Shown piece by piece: positions 1 through 7,028 of a stretch of 34,048 nt of DNA. Source of the DNA: an uncultured Desulfovibrio sp. (lineage in GTDB: Bacteria > Desulfobacterota > Desulfovibrionia > Desulfovibrionales > Desulfovibrionaceae). The stretch's first letter is position 1. Each line of letters begins with the position of its first letter. The notes under the pieces are model-generated. The model worked only from the letters and a program-made list of their open reading frames with translations. It was not told the origin of the DNA and ran no database searches. Location: positions 1 to 34,048 of the forward strand of contig CAMWTD010000001.1 in the NCBI GenBank assembly GCA_947177085.1. The letters are read 5' to 3'. A program made the position numbers and the translations under genes.

Positions 1-4
1 GCGC

Positions 5-32
5 ACCATAGCGCGCCGGGCGCAAAAGTCAA
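5..32 (-). promoter_or_regulatory. Candidate sigma-70 promoter reading out of the window
   Basis: On the minus strand a TTGACT hexamer (27-32) is followed after 16 bases by TATGGT (5-10). It lies just past the stop of the last permease gene. It suggests that whatever lies further left on this strand has its own transcript instead of being the next cistron of the export operon. Seen by eye only. Confidence 0.35.
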
Positions 33-43
33 AGCCTGTCGCG

Positions 44-1216
44 TCAGGCGTCGGCCGTTTGCGCTGCGGCTTCTTTGCGCGCCTGGTGCCGGGCAACCAG
101 GCAGGCCAAAAGGAAGTAGAGCGCGGCGAGCAGCAGGAGGTGCGCCATGTAGGGCGCCGCCTCGGCCACATCGGCCCCGCACTGCGAGGCGCGGATGATG
201 CCGTAGGAGCCGGGCGTGCTCGGGAAGAGCGCGCCGAGCGCCTGGAAAAAAAGCGGGATGTTCTGGGTGGGCCAGAGATTGCCGGAAATGAACACGCAGG
301 GCAGCGCGGAGAGCACCACGGCCTGCATCACGAAATGCGTGGGCCCGAGCAGAAGGGCCAGCAGCGACGCCAGCGAGCTCACGGCAAGGGAGAAGGCGGC
401 GCACATGCCGAGCGTGCCCGGGATATTCTGGAAGGAATTGATGCCCTGGAGATAGAACACCGGGCCCTCGATGAACAGGGTCCAGAACAGGCAAAGGAAG
501 AACACCGTCATCTGCACGGCAAAAAGGCATGCCGGCGAGGCGAGCGCGGCATCGAGCACTTCCGGGCGCTCCTTCGCCATGTACCAGGCGTTGAACAACA
601 TGCCGAAGCCCGCGCACATGAGCGTCTGGAACACGATGACAAAGACGATGGGCACGGCGAAATTGAGGTAGCCCGAAATGGTGTTGTAGGCGGGCACGGT
701 GACAAGGCCCGGGGCCTCGCTCTCCATGAGGGCGAGCTTTGCCGCCGTTGCCCCCTGTTCCGCAAGCCACGCCGCCACGGCCTTGTCCGCAGCCGCCTTG
801 AGCGGCCCGCTGGCCCCGGCCGTGGCCATCCTGCCGCCCACAAGATAGGCCCCGTTGGCCGTGAGGGTGACGGCAGTGGGCACGGCAGCGGCCACGTCCT
901 CGGCGAAACGGGCCGGAATCTCCACGATGGCGGAGACCTCCCCGGCCTTCATGGCGAGGATGGCTTCCGCCCGGTCCCGGGTCACTTGCAGCACATTGAG
1001 GTCGGGCGTGGCGCGAAATTCCATGACGAGCCGCCGCGAGAGCGCCGTGCCGTCCGCGTCCACGATGGCGCAGTGGATGTGGTCCGGGAGCTGCGCCATG
1101 TAGGGCCAGCAATAATAGGCGGCATAGAGCACGATGGCCGCCATGAAGAGCGGCGCGCAGGCCATGTTGGTGCAGCACTGGCGAAAGGCGGTGGCGAAGC
1201 AGCGCGCGGGCGTCAT
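44..1216 (-). CDS. ABC-2 type transporter permease (second permease of export operon)
   Basis: A 390-residue inner-membrane protein with the ABC-2 permease layout. One N-terminal transmembrane helix (about 19-40) is followed by a long extracytoplasmic domain (about 45-180) and a block of about five C-terminal helices (about 180-380). This is the YhhJ/YbhR-like arrangement, in which a permease works with a HlyD adaptor and TolC to export small molecules, drugs or lipids. Its ATG overlaps the stop of the upstream permease in an ATGA junction, so the two are translationally coupled and probably form a heterodimer. No nucleotide-binding domain is fused to it. The substrate cannot be told from the sequence. 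The family call is firm; the exact role is inference. Confidence 0.85.
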   Translation of the reverse strand: MTPARCFATAFRQCCTNMACAPLFMAAIVLYAAYYCWPYMAQLPDHIHCAIVDADGTALSRRLVMEFRATPDLNVLQVTRDRAEAILAMKAGEVSAIVEIPARFAEDVAAAVPTAVTLTANGAYLVGGRMATAGASGPLKAAADKAVAAWLAEQGATAAKLALMESEAPGLVTVPAYNTISGYLNFAVPIVFVIVFQTLMCAGFGMLFNAWYMAKERPEVLDAALASPACLFAVQMTVFFLCLFWTLFIEGPVFYLQGINSFQNIPGTLGMCAAFSLAVSSLASLLALLLGPTHFVMQAVVLSALPCVFISGNLWPTQNIPLFFQALGALFPSTPGSYGIIRASQCGADVAEAAPYMAHLLLLAALYFLLACLVARHQARKEAAAQTADA

Positions 1217-2415
1217 GGCCGGCCGGCCTCCTCACGCTCGCTGTTGGCGAAGCCCGCGTATTTGCGGCGGAAAAAGGGCAGCCCGATGAGGAGCGGCACG
1301 ACAAAGAGCAGGCCGAAGGCCGCGAAGGTGGAGCCCAGTTCGGCAAGCCCCGCGCCGAGCGCCCACACCTGCGCCTGCCCGCGGATGTACCAGGTGAGCG
1401 GCAAAAAGTCGGCGTAAAAGCGCACGCCCGCGTCCATGGAATCGAGCGGGATGGAAAAGCCGGAAAAGGGCAGCGCCGGGGCCGCGTAGCCCACGGCGAT
1501 AACGAGCGCCAGCCGCCAGGTGGGGGCCACGCCCGTGATGAGCACGCACATGGCGGCGAGCACGGCCAGCATGGCCGCGCCGCAGAAAAACCAGGTCACG
1601 ATGGAGCCCGCCGGCGCGAAGCCGCCATAGCCGCTGAAGAGCGCGATATAGAAAAGGACCACGAGGCAATAATAGGCAAAGTGGGGCGTGAGCTTGCCCA
1701 GCAGGCCGGCCGTGAAGCTGCCCCGGGCCGAGGCCAGCCAGTCGCCCACGCTGGCGCTCCACCGTTCCCGCAGGATGGCGGTCATGAAGGCGAAGGTCGC
1801 GCCGATGGCGATAAGGCCCGGGATAAGGGTGGAGGAAAGGAAGATAAGGAAGCTCGAGCCCATGTTGGCCAGGCGGTAAAAATCGGCGTGGACCAGGCCC
1901 AGGATGCGTCGCGAGCCCGTGACCCCGGTCCCGGCCTGCAACAGTTTTTGGGCCAGCCGCTCCTCGCCGAGGGCGTCCATGACCGCGGCGGTCTCGATCT
2001 CGAAGGTCCCGCCCACCGCATAGCGGTTTTCATCCGTGTGGATGACCACCGTGCCCCGGGCCCCGGAAAGCTCGTCGCGCATGTAGCCCGCGGGAATGAC
2101 GATGACCCCGTAGACCGCGCCCTGCCGCATGGCCGCAAGGGCCGCGATGCTGTTTTCGTAGCTTTCCAGCCCCAGCGCCCGGTTGGCGTCGAGCGCGCGG
2201 ACGACCTCGCGCGAGAGGGGGCTTTTGTCCTCGTCCACCAGCGCTGCCGGGACCTTGGTCATGATGCCCTCGCCGAGCAGGCCCCAGACGATGAGCATCC
2301 ACACGAGCGGCATGATATTGCAGAAGATCACTTCCCGGGCGTTCCCGGCCCACTCCCGGCACTCCCTCGCGAGGGAGCCCATGACGCCGTCGAGCCAGCG
2401 GCGGGCGGCGGTCAT
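1213..2415 (-). CDS. ABC-2 type transporter permease (first permease of export operon)
   Basis: A 400-residue paralogue-like partner of the next permease. It has an N-terminal helix at about 28-48, a large periplasmic domain (about 50-190) and about five C-terminal helices (about 190-385). Its start codon overlaps the stop of the HlyD-like gene (ATGA) and its own stop overlaps the start of the next permease, so the three cistrons are tightly coupled. Such paired ABC-2 permeases normally need a cytoplasmic ATPase (as YbhF serves YbhS/YbhR), which is not encoded here. It may be supplied in trans, or the pair may belong to an ATPase-less subgroup. Substrate unknown. Confidence 0.85.
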   Translation of the reverse strand: MTAARRWLDGVMGSLARECREWAGNAREVIFCNIMPLVWMLIVWGLLGEGIMTKVPAALVDEDKSPLSREVVRALDANRALGLESYENSIAALAAMRQGAVYGVIVIPAGYMRDELSGARGTVVIHTDENRYAVGGTFEIETAAVMDALGEERLAQKLLQAGTGVTGSRRILGLVHADFYRLANMGSSFLIFLSSTLIPGLIAIGATFAFMTAILRERWSASVGDWLASARGSFTAGLLGKLTPHFAYYCLVVLFYIALFSGYGGFAPAGSIVTWFFCGAAMLAVLAAMCVLITGVAPTWRLALVIAVGYAAPALPFSGFSIPLDSMDAGVRFYADFLPLTWYIRGQAQVWALGAGLAELGSTFAAFGLLFVVPLLIGLPFFRRKYAGFANSEREEAGRP

Positions 2416-3425
2416 CGTTCCCTGTCCACCAGCACGGTCATGCCGGGCCGGAGATTCTCCACCTTTTCCACGGGCCTTGCGCGCACCTCGAAGGTTTTCA
2501 TGTCATAGCCCGAGTCCTCGCGGGTGCTTCGCCAGGTGGCGTAGGAGGCGCGCGGGCTGATGTAGTAGACCTTGAAGGCGATGTCCCCGCGGCCAAGGGC
2601 GGGCACGCGGGCCTTCATGACATGGCCGATGCCGATGCCAGGCAGGCTTTCCTCGCGGATGTTGAAGCTGGCCCACTGGTCCTCGAGGTCCACGAGGGTG
2701 AGCACCGGAAAGCCCGCGCCCGCGAGCTCGCCCGCCACGAGGACGACCTTGTCCACCTGGCCCGCGCGCGGCGCGGTGAGTGCCCGGTTGTCCGCGAGGG
2801 AGGCCACTTCGCTCACCACGGCCGCGGCCTCGCTGGTCTCGGCGCTGGCGGCCTCCTTCTGCTGGGGCCGCGAGCCCGCCTTGGCGAGGTCAAAGACCTG
2901 CTTCGCCGCGCTGGCCTGGTCCGCGCTGGCGAGCATCCTGGCGCGCGCCTCGTCAAAGCGCTCGCGCGAGACAAGGCCGTCCCTGAAGAGGGCCGCGATG
3001 CGCTCATAGGTCTTGCGGTCAAGGTCGGCGGCGGCCTGGGCGCGTTCCCATTCCGCGCGGGCGGCCTCTTTTTCCTGGGGGCGCAGGCCCTCGTCCACCA
3101 TGCTCTGCTGGGCCATGGCCGCGCGGTCGCGCGCGCGGGCCTCGCTCAATTTGGCCTCCACCTCGGGAAGGTGCATCCGCGCCAGCACCTGCCCGGCCTG
3201 CACATTGTCCCCGGCCTCCACCAGTACCTCCTGCACGCGACCGGGAACCTTGGAGGAAATGCTGATGGTGCGCCCCTCCATCTGGCCCTGGAAGGGGGGC
3301 AGCGGCGGGAAGGCCGCCCGCCAGATGCCCCAGATGACGAAAAGGCCCACAGCCGCCACTGTGGCGAGCAGGAGGACGAGGCCCAGCTTGCCGCCGAGGC
3401 CCGGGTGTTGCTGTGACTCGCTCAT
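2412..3425 (-). CDS. HlyD-family periplasmic adaptor (membrane fusion protein)
   Basis: 337 residues. A short cytoplasmic N-terminus is followed by one membrane anchor (about 14-35). Then comes a biotinyl-lipoyl-like half (ISSKVPGRVQEVLVEAGDNV region), a long alpha-helical hairpin rich in Ala, Glu and Arg (about 80-200), and the second lipoyl half with a beta-barrel (from about 205, TAPRAGQVDKV). This is the EmrA/YbhG/YhiI type of adaptor that bridges an inner-membrane transporter and TolC. I chose the ATG at 3425 because it lies 2 bases after the TolC-like stop and gives a normal family N-terminus. The frame stays open further upstream, but that part is antisense-like sequence inside the TolC-like gene. 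Confidence 0.88.
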   Translation of the reverse strand: MSESQQHPGLGGKLGLVLLLATVAAVGLFVIWGIWRAAFPPLPPFQGQMEGRTISISSKVPGRVQEVLVEAGDNVQAGQVLARMHLPEVEAKLSEARARDRAAMAQQSMVDEGLRPQEKEAARAEWERAQAAADLDRKTYERIAALFRDGLVSRERFDEARARMLASADQASAAKQVFDLAKAGSRPQQKEAASAETSEAAAVVSEVASLADNRALTAPRAGQVDKVVLVAGELAGAGFPVLTLVDLEDQWASFNIREESLPGIGIGHVMKARVPALGRGDIAFKVYYISPRASYATWRSTREDSGYDMKTFEVRARPVEKVENLRPGMTVLVDRER

Positions 3426-3427
3426 GG

Positions 3428-4828
3428 TCACCTTTCCAGGATGAGGTCTTTTTGCGCGCAGGCGTTGAGGAAATCCGGCATACTGCCCGAAACGAGATGC
3501 AGCAGGGCGTAGTTGACCACAAACTCGAAGGCCGCCACGCGGCGTTCCACCTCGGCCGCGAGGAGCTGGTCGCGGGCGTGGGTCACGTCCAGCGCCGTAT
3601 AGAGCCCCTCGCCGAAGCCCTCGTTTTTGAGTTTCAGGTTCTCCCGGGCCAGCGCCACATTGGAGGCAGTGAGGCTGTACTGCTCGCGCGCGTTCTGGGT
3701 GTTGAGCCATGCGGTCTCGGCGCTGGTGCGCACCACGTTCATGGCGTCGGCCTGGGAGGAACGCGCTTCGCGCAGGGTGGCCCGGGCGCTCCGGTAGTCG
3801 GCCGCGCGGTCGCGCGAATCCCACAGGGTGAGGTTGACGCCCACGCCCGCGAGCCACTCGGGCCAGAGGTCGGCCTGGTGCGGATGGGCGAAATAATACT
3901 GCCCGAAGGCCATGACCTGCGGAAACCACGAGCTTTTGCTGGCGGCGACCCCCTGGTCCGCCTGCCGGACGCGCGCCTCCACGGCGGCAAGCTGGGGGTT
4001 ACTCTTAAGGGCCTGCTCCACCCAGCTTTCCATGGGCGCGAGCGGCTTTTTGAGCACAAAGAGCGGCGTGGACAGGCTGCCGAGATTGTCCGCGAGGAGC
4101 AGGCGCTGCAGTTCGAGCCTGGCCGTGCGCGCGTTGTTGCGCGCCTTGAGGGCCTCGCGCTCGGCCGCGTCGCGCGCCACCTTCACGCTCATGACCTCCA
4201 CATGGCTCACCATGCCCTCTTTCTCGAACTTGCGGGCGCGCGCAAGCTCCCGGTCCTCCTCGGCAAGCGTGGCCTCGCGCAATTTCTGGAGGGAAAGGGC
4301 AAGCTGAAGCCCGAAATACTTGGTCACGAGTTCCGCATCAAGCTGGTTGGCCGCGGCGCGGTGCTGGGCCCTGGCCTCCTCCGCGCCGTATTTGGCCGCT
4401 TTCTGGGCGGCGCCGATCTTGCCGCCGGTGAAGATGGGGAGCGTGCCGGTGACGGCCGCGCGGGGCCCGCTGAAATTGTAGGTGTCCTCGATATCGAGCG
4501 GCATGGAGCCAAGCGGCGTGGACACGGAGCGCTCCACGTCGATTTTGGCCTCGCCCCACATTTCAAGGGCCCCCACGCCGATGGTGGGCCCGTGCAGCCA
4601 CTTGAGGGAGTCCGCGGCCTGCTCCTTGCTTTCCACTTTGGCGGCCGAGGCCTTGAGGGCGTCGCTGCGCTCCTGCAAAAGCTCGCGGGCCCGGCCGAAG
4701 CTGAGATCCGCGGCCGCCGGGGCCGCGGGGAAAAGGGCCCCGAGCAGGAGGAGCAGGGCGAGGCCCCGGCAAAATCGCCAGCTTTTGCCGCTTGCGTGGC
4801 GAGGCGCAGAGTTTTCGATGTTCCGCAT
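3428..4828 (-). CDS. TolC-family outer membrane efflux protein
   Basis: 466 residues, first gene of the export operon. The N-terminus has a basic stretch, a Leu/Ala-rich hydrophobic core (about 20-36) and an APAAA-type signal-peptidase site. The rest is the outer-membrane-efflux fold, two similar halves each with long amphipathic helices. It should form the trimeric outer-membrane channel to which the HlyD adaptor docks. The first gene following a candidate promoter at 4927-4955 fits its place at the head of the operon. TolC homologues are diverse, so the substrate cannot be read from this. Confidence 0.85.
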   Translation of the reverse strand: MRNIENSAPRHASGKSWRFCRGLALLLLLGALFPAAPAAADLSFGRARELLQERSDALKASAAKVESKEQAADSLKWLHGPTIGVGALEMWGEAKIDVERSVSTPLGSMPLDIEDTYNFSGPRAAVTGTLPIFTGGKIGAAQKAAKYGAEEARAQHRAAANQLDAELVTKYFGLQLALSLQKLREATLAEEDRELARARKFEKEGMVSHVEVMSVKVARDAAEREALKARNNARTARLELQRLLLADNLGSLSTPLFVLKKPLAPMESWVEQALKSNPQLAAVEARVRQADQGVAASKSSWFPQVMAFGQYYFAHPHQADLWPEWLAGVGVNLTLWDSRDRAADYRSARATLREARSSQADAMNVVRTSAETAWLNTQNAREQYSLTASNVALARENLKLKNEGFGEGLYTALDVTHARDQLLAAEVERRVAAFEFVVNYALLHLVSGSMPDFLNACAQKDLILER

Positions 4829-4926
4829 ATACGCCCCTTGGTGACCGCGCCCGCCCTCGGGGGGACGCCCGGGAAGTTGCGGCCGTCGTGGCCGCGCTCT
4901 TGAAATTCTCTGGAAAAATTTAAGGT

Positions 4927-4955
4927 ATTCTTATGGGGCCGCCAAGAGAAGTCAA
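4927..4955 (-). promoter_or_regulatory. Candidate promoter of the tolC-hlyD-permease operon
   Basis: Minus-strand TTGACT (4950-4955), a 17-base spacer and AAGAAT (4927-4932), in a locally AT-rich patch between the qmoD terminator and the TolC-like gene. It predicts a start near 4920 and a leader of about 90 nt. The leader carries a 6-bp GC hairpin at 4879-4895 of unknown meaning. Confidence 0.5.
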
Positions 4956-5000
4956 GAAGCCGGGGCAGAGGAGCCCGGGCGCGGCTTTGGGGGCTTGCGC

Positions 5001-5035
5001 AAAATGGGACCCCGGCGGACAGGCCGCCGGGGTCC
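5001..5035 (-). terminator. Rho-independent terminator after the qmo cluster
   Basis: A 12-bp perfect stem (5007-5018 with 5024-5035) and a 5-base loop, followed on the minus strand by CA and four T residues. It lies 25 bases past the qmoD-like stop and separates the qmo operon from the export operon. The stem is very strong; the T tract is short. Confidence 0.7.
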
Positions 5036-5059
5036 GGGAAAAGGAGCGGTTCCGAAAGT

Positions 5060-5779
5060 CTAGAAGCCGAAGCCGTCGGCGTCGGCCCCGGAGCTGCCGA
5101 AGCCGAAGTCGTCGGGCACGCTGCTGGCGGCTTCCTCCTGCACCTCGGCCACGGCCTCGCCGCCGCTCCCGGCGGCGGCAGCGCCGCCCACGACCATGCC
5201 CTTGAGGCCGTCCTTGATGGCGTCCTTGATGGTCTGCATGAGCTCGTCGTGGTTCACGGCCACCTTGCCCTGGAACTCGGAGACCTGGCGGGTGAGGCCG
5301 CCCACTTCGGTCTTCATGGCCTTGAGCTTGCCCTCGAGTTCGTCGCACTTTTTCTGCAAAGCCTCGGCGCGGGCCTCGAAGGGCTCGAGCTCGCGCACGC
5401 GGGCCTCGAGTTTCGCCACGGCCTCGCTCTGGCGCGTGGCCGCGGCATTGGCCTCGGCCATGGCGTCCAGGGCCTCCCCGGCCAGCGCCTTGGTGCGGCC
5501 GTCCATGGGCGTGAGGGACACGTTGTCCCCGAGGGCCTTGCGCCACTTGGCCACAAAGGCGCTCCAGTCCTGGCCTTCGGCCCAGTCCATGTCCATGAAT
5601 TTGGGATACCAGCGCGCGAGCCACGCGGCCGCGAAGGGCCCCACGGCGGCGGCGCAGGCCGCGCAGGTGACGGGACGGCCCGTGATGAAGCCCGCGAGCT
5701 CCTGCACGTTCACGTCCTTCTTGCCGGTCACGAGGGCGAGAACCGTTTCCAGGGGAAAGACTTTACGATCATCAGCCAT
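5060..5779 (-). CDS. qmoD: QmoD-like protein, promoter-distal gene of the qmo cluster
   Basis: 239 residues, matching in position and general make-up the gene that follows qmoABC in Desulfovibrio (DVU0851 in D. vulgaris, named qmoD in the literature). Its biochemical role is not established. An N-terminal segment contains a CAAC motif (39-42) and a hydrophobic patch (about 43-57). A predicted coiled coil rich in Ala, Glu, Lys and Arg spans about 100-175. An Ala/Gly segment follows, and the C-terminus is acidic with two FGF repeats (DDFGFG and DGFGF). The ATG at 5779 has a strong GAGGAGG site; the open frame upstream of it is not expected to be translated. The start lies 55 bases past the qmoC stop, so it is probably co-transcribed with qmoABC. 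Confidence 0.75.
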   Translation of the reverse strand: MADDRKVFPLETVLALVTGKKDVNVQELAGFITGRPVTCAACAAAVGPFAAAWLARWYPKFMDMDWAEGQDWSAFVAKWRKALGDNVSLTPMDGRTKALAGEALDAMAEANAAATRQSEAVAKLEARVRELEPFEARAEALQKKCDELEGKLKAMKTEVGGLTRQVSEFQGKVAVNHDELMQTIKDAIKDGLKGMVVGGAAAAGSGGEAVAEVQEEAASSVPDDFGFGSSGADADGFGF

Positions 5780-5834
5780 GGCGGCTTCCTCCTCAAAATG
5801 CTGGGTTGGTGTATGCCCGTGCCGTGGCTGCGGG

Positions 5835-7016
5835 TCAGCTTCTTCCGTACATCCGCACATAGACCATGGCCGCCACCCGGTACACGAAGTGCCCGAGCTT
5901 GGACCAGGGCGCATAGGCGAAGAGCATCCAGACAAAGACCAGATGCAGGTAGTAGACGATGAAGGCGGAGTGGATGCAATCCATGAGCCGGAACACCTGC
6001 GAGAACATGCCGGTCACGGCCACCAGCCAGATGATGCCGAGCAGATACCAGTCATAATAGCTGGAGGACTGGTATTTCGGGTTCAGCCGCGCGCGCCGCC
6101 AGGTGAGCAGGGCCAGCGCCACGAGCAGCAGGATGGCCCCGATGTTGGCGAGCACCTTCACCGGGAAGGTGAGGGGCATGGGCGTCTCGATGAGGATGCA
6201 GGGGAGCACCTTGCCGCCCCAGTGCCCGATGGCCACGATGGTGGTGACGAGCGCGAGGATGCCGAAGCTCCAGACGAGCATGGTGTGCGACACGCGCCGG
6301 CTCTCCTGCGGGACGCCGGTGGCCGGGCCGTCCGCGCAGTCGTCGAACTTGCGGCCTGTCACGACCTCCTCGAAGAGCACCTGCCAGAGAATCTTGAGCC
6401 AGCACTGTTTCGGCCCGAGCACGAGCAGGCTCCCCTCTGGCTTGAACATGCTCCACAGGCGCGTGCAGCCCCAGGCGAGGATGGCGAGCGCCCCGAAGAA
6501 GGTGAGCATGAAGATGGGGTCGATGGTGTAGTCGCCGTAGAAGATCTGGCCGAACACGATGCGGCCGTCGGCCGCGCGCGGGAACCAGTTGCCGTCGTTG
6601 AAGCCCGCGCGGATCCACCAGACGACGAGCCAGAGCACGGCCGGGATGCCGAAGAGCCAGGGCAGCCCCTTGCAGGAGCTCATCCACTTGCCCACGATGG
6701 CCGGGGGCGTCAGGTCGCGGTAGATCATGTTGCGGGCCGCGGACATCATTTCCGCGGGCTTGGCGCCGCGCGGGCAGAGGTCCGAGCAGTTGCCGCAATT
6801 GTGGCAGAGCCACAGATCCACGTCGGCCGCGAGTTTTTCCTTGAGGCCCCACGAAGCCCAGACCATTTCCTTGCGCGGATAGGGCGCCACCTCCGGCGAG
6901 AGCGGGCAGGCCACCGAGCAGGTGGCGCACTGGAAGCACTTTTTGAGGTCGCTACCCCCCGCTTCCATGAGCTCCCGCGTGAAGGCGGGATCGGTGTGCA
7001 GCGTCATTTGCGCCAT
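5835..7016 (-). CDS. qmoC: Quinone-interacting membrane-bound oxidoreductase subunit QmoC
   Basis: 393 residues, a natural fusion of an HdrC-like iron-sulfur domain and an HdrE-like cytochrome b membrane domain. Cysteines at 27, 30, 33, 37 and 71, 74, 77, 81 form two CxxCxxCxxxCP motifs for two [4Fe-4S] clusters. About six membrane helices follow (roughly 118-137, 168-186, 247-266, 286-306, 326-343, 350-368), with His residues near helix ends able to bind heme b. In the known Qmo complex this subunit takes electrons from menaquinol and passes them to QmoAB and on toward APS reductase. The gene starts 12 bases after qmoB behind an AGGAGG site. Confidence 0.95.
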   Translation of the reverse strand: MAQMTLHTDPAFTRELMEAGGSDLKKCFQCATCSVACPLSPEVAPYPRKEMVWASWGLKEKLAADVDLWLCHNCGNCSDLCPRGAKPAEMMSAARNMIYRDLTPPAIVGKWMSSCKGLPWLFGIPAVLWLVVWWIRAGFNDGNWFPRAADGRIVFGQIFYGDYTIDPIFMLTFFGALAILAWGCTRLWSMFKPEGSLLVLGPKQCWLKILWQVLFEEVVTGRKFDDCADGPATGVPQESRRVSHTMLVWSFGILALVTTIVAIGHWGGKVLPCILIETPMPLTFPVKVLANIGAILLLVALALLTWRRARLNPKYQSSSYYDWYLLGIIWLVAVTGMFSQVFRLMDCIHSAFIVYYLHLVFVWMLFAYAPWSKLGHFVYRVAAMVYVRMYGRS

Positions 7017-7028
7017 GAGACCTTCCTC

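Noticed and set aside
59..1417. A 452-codon open frame opposite the first permease
   Set aside because: Antisense to a clear membrane protein; no membrane segment, motif or start signal of its own.
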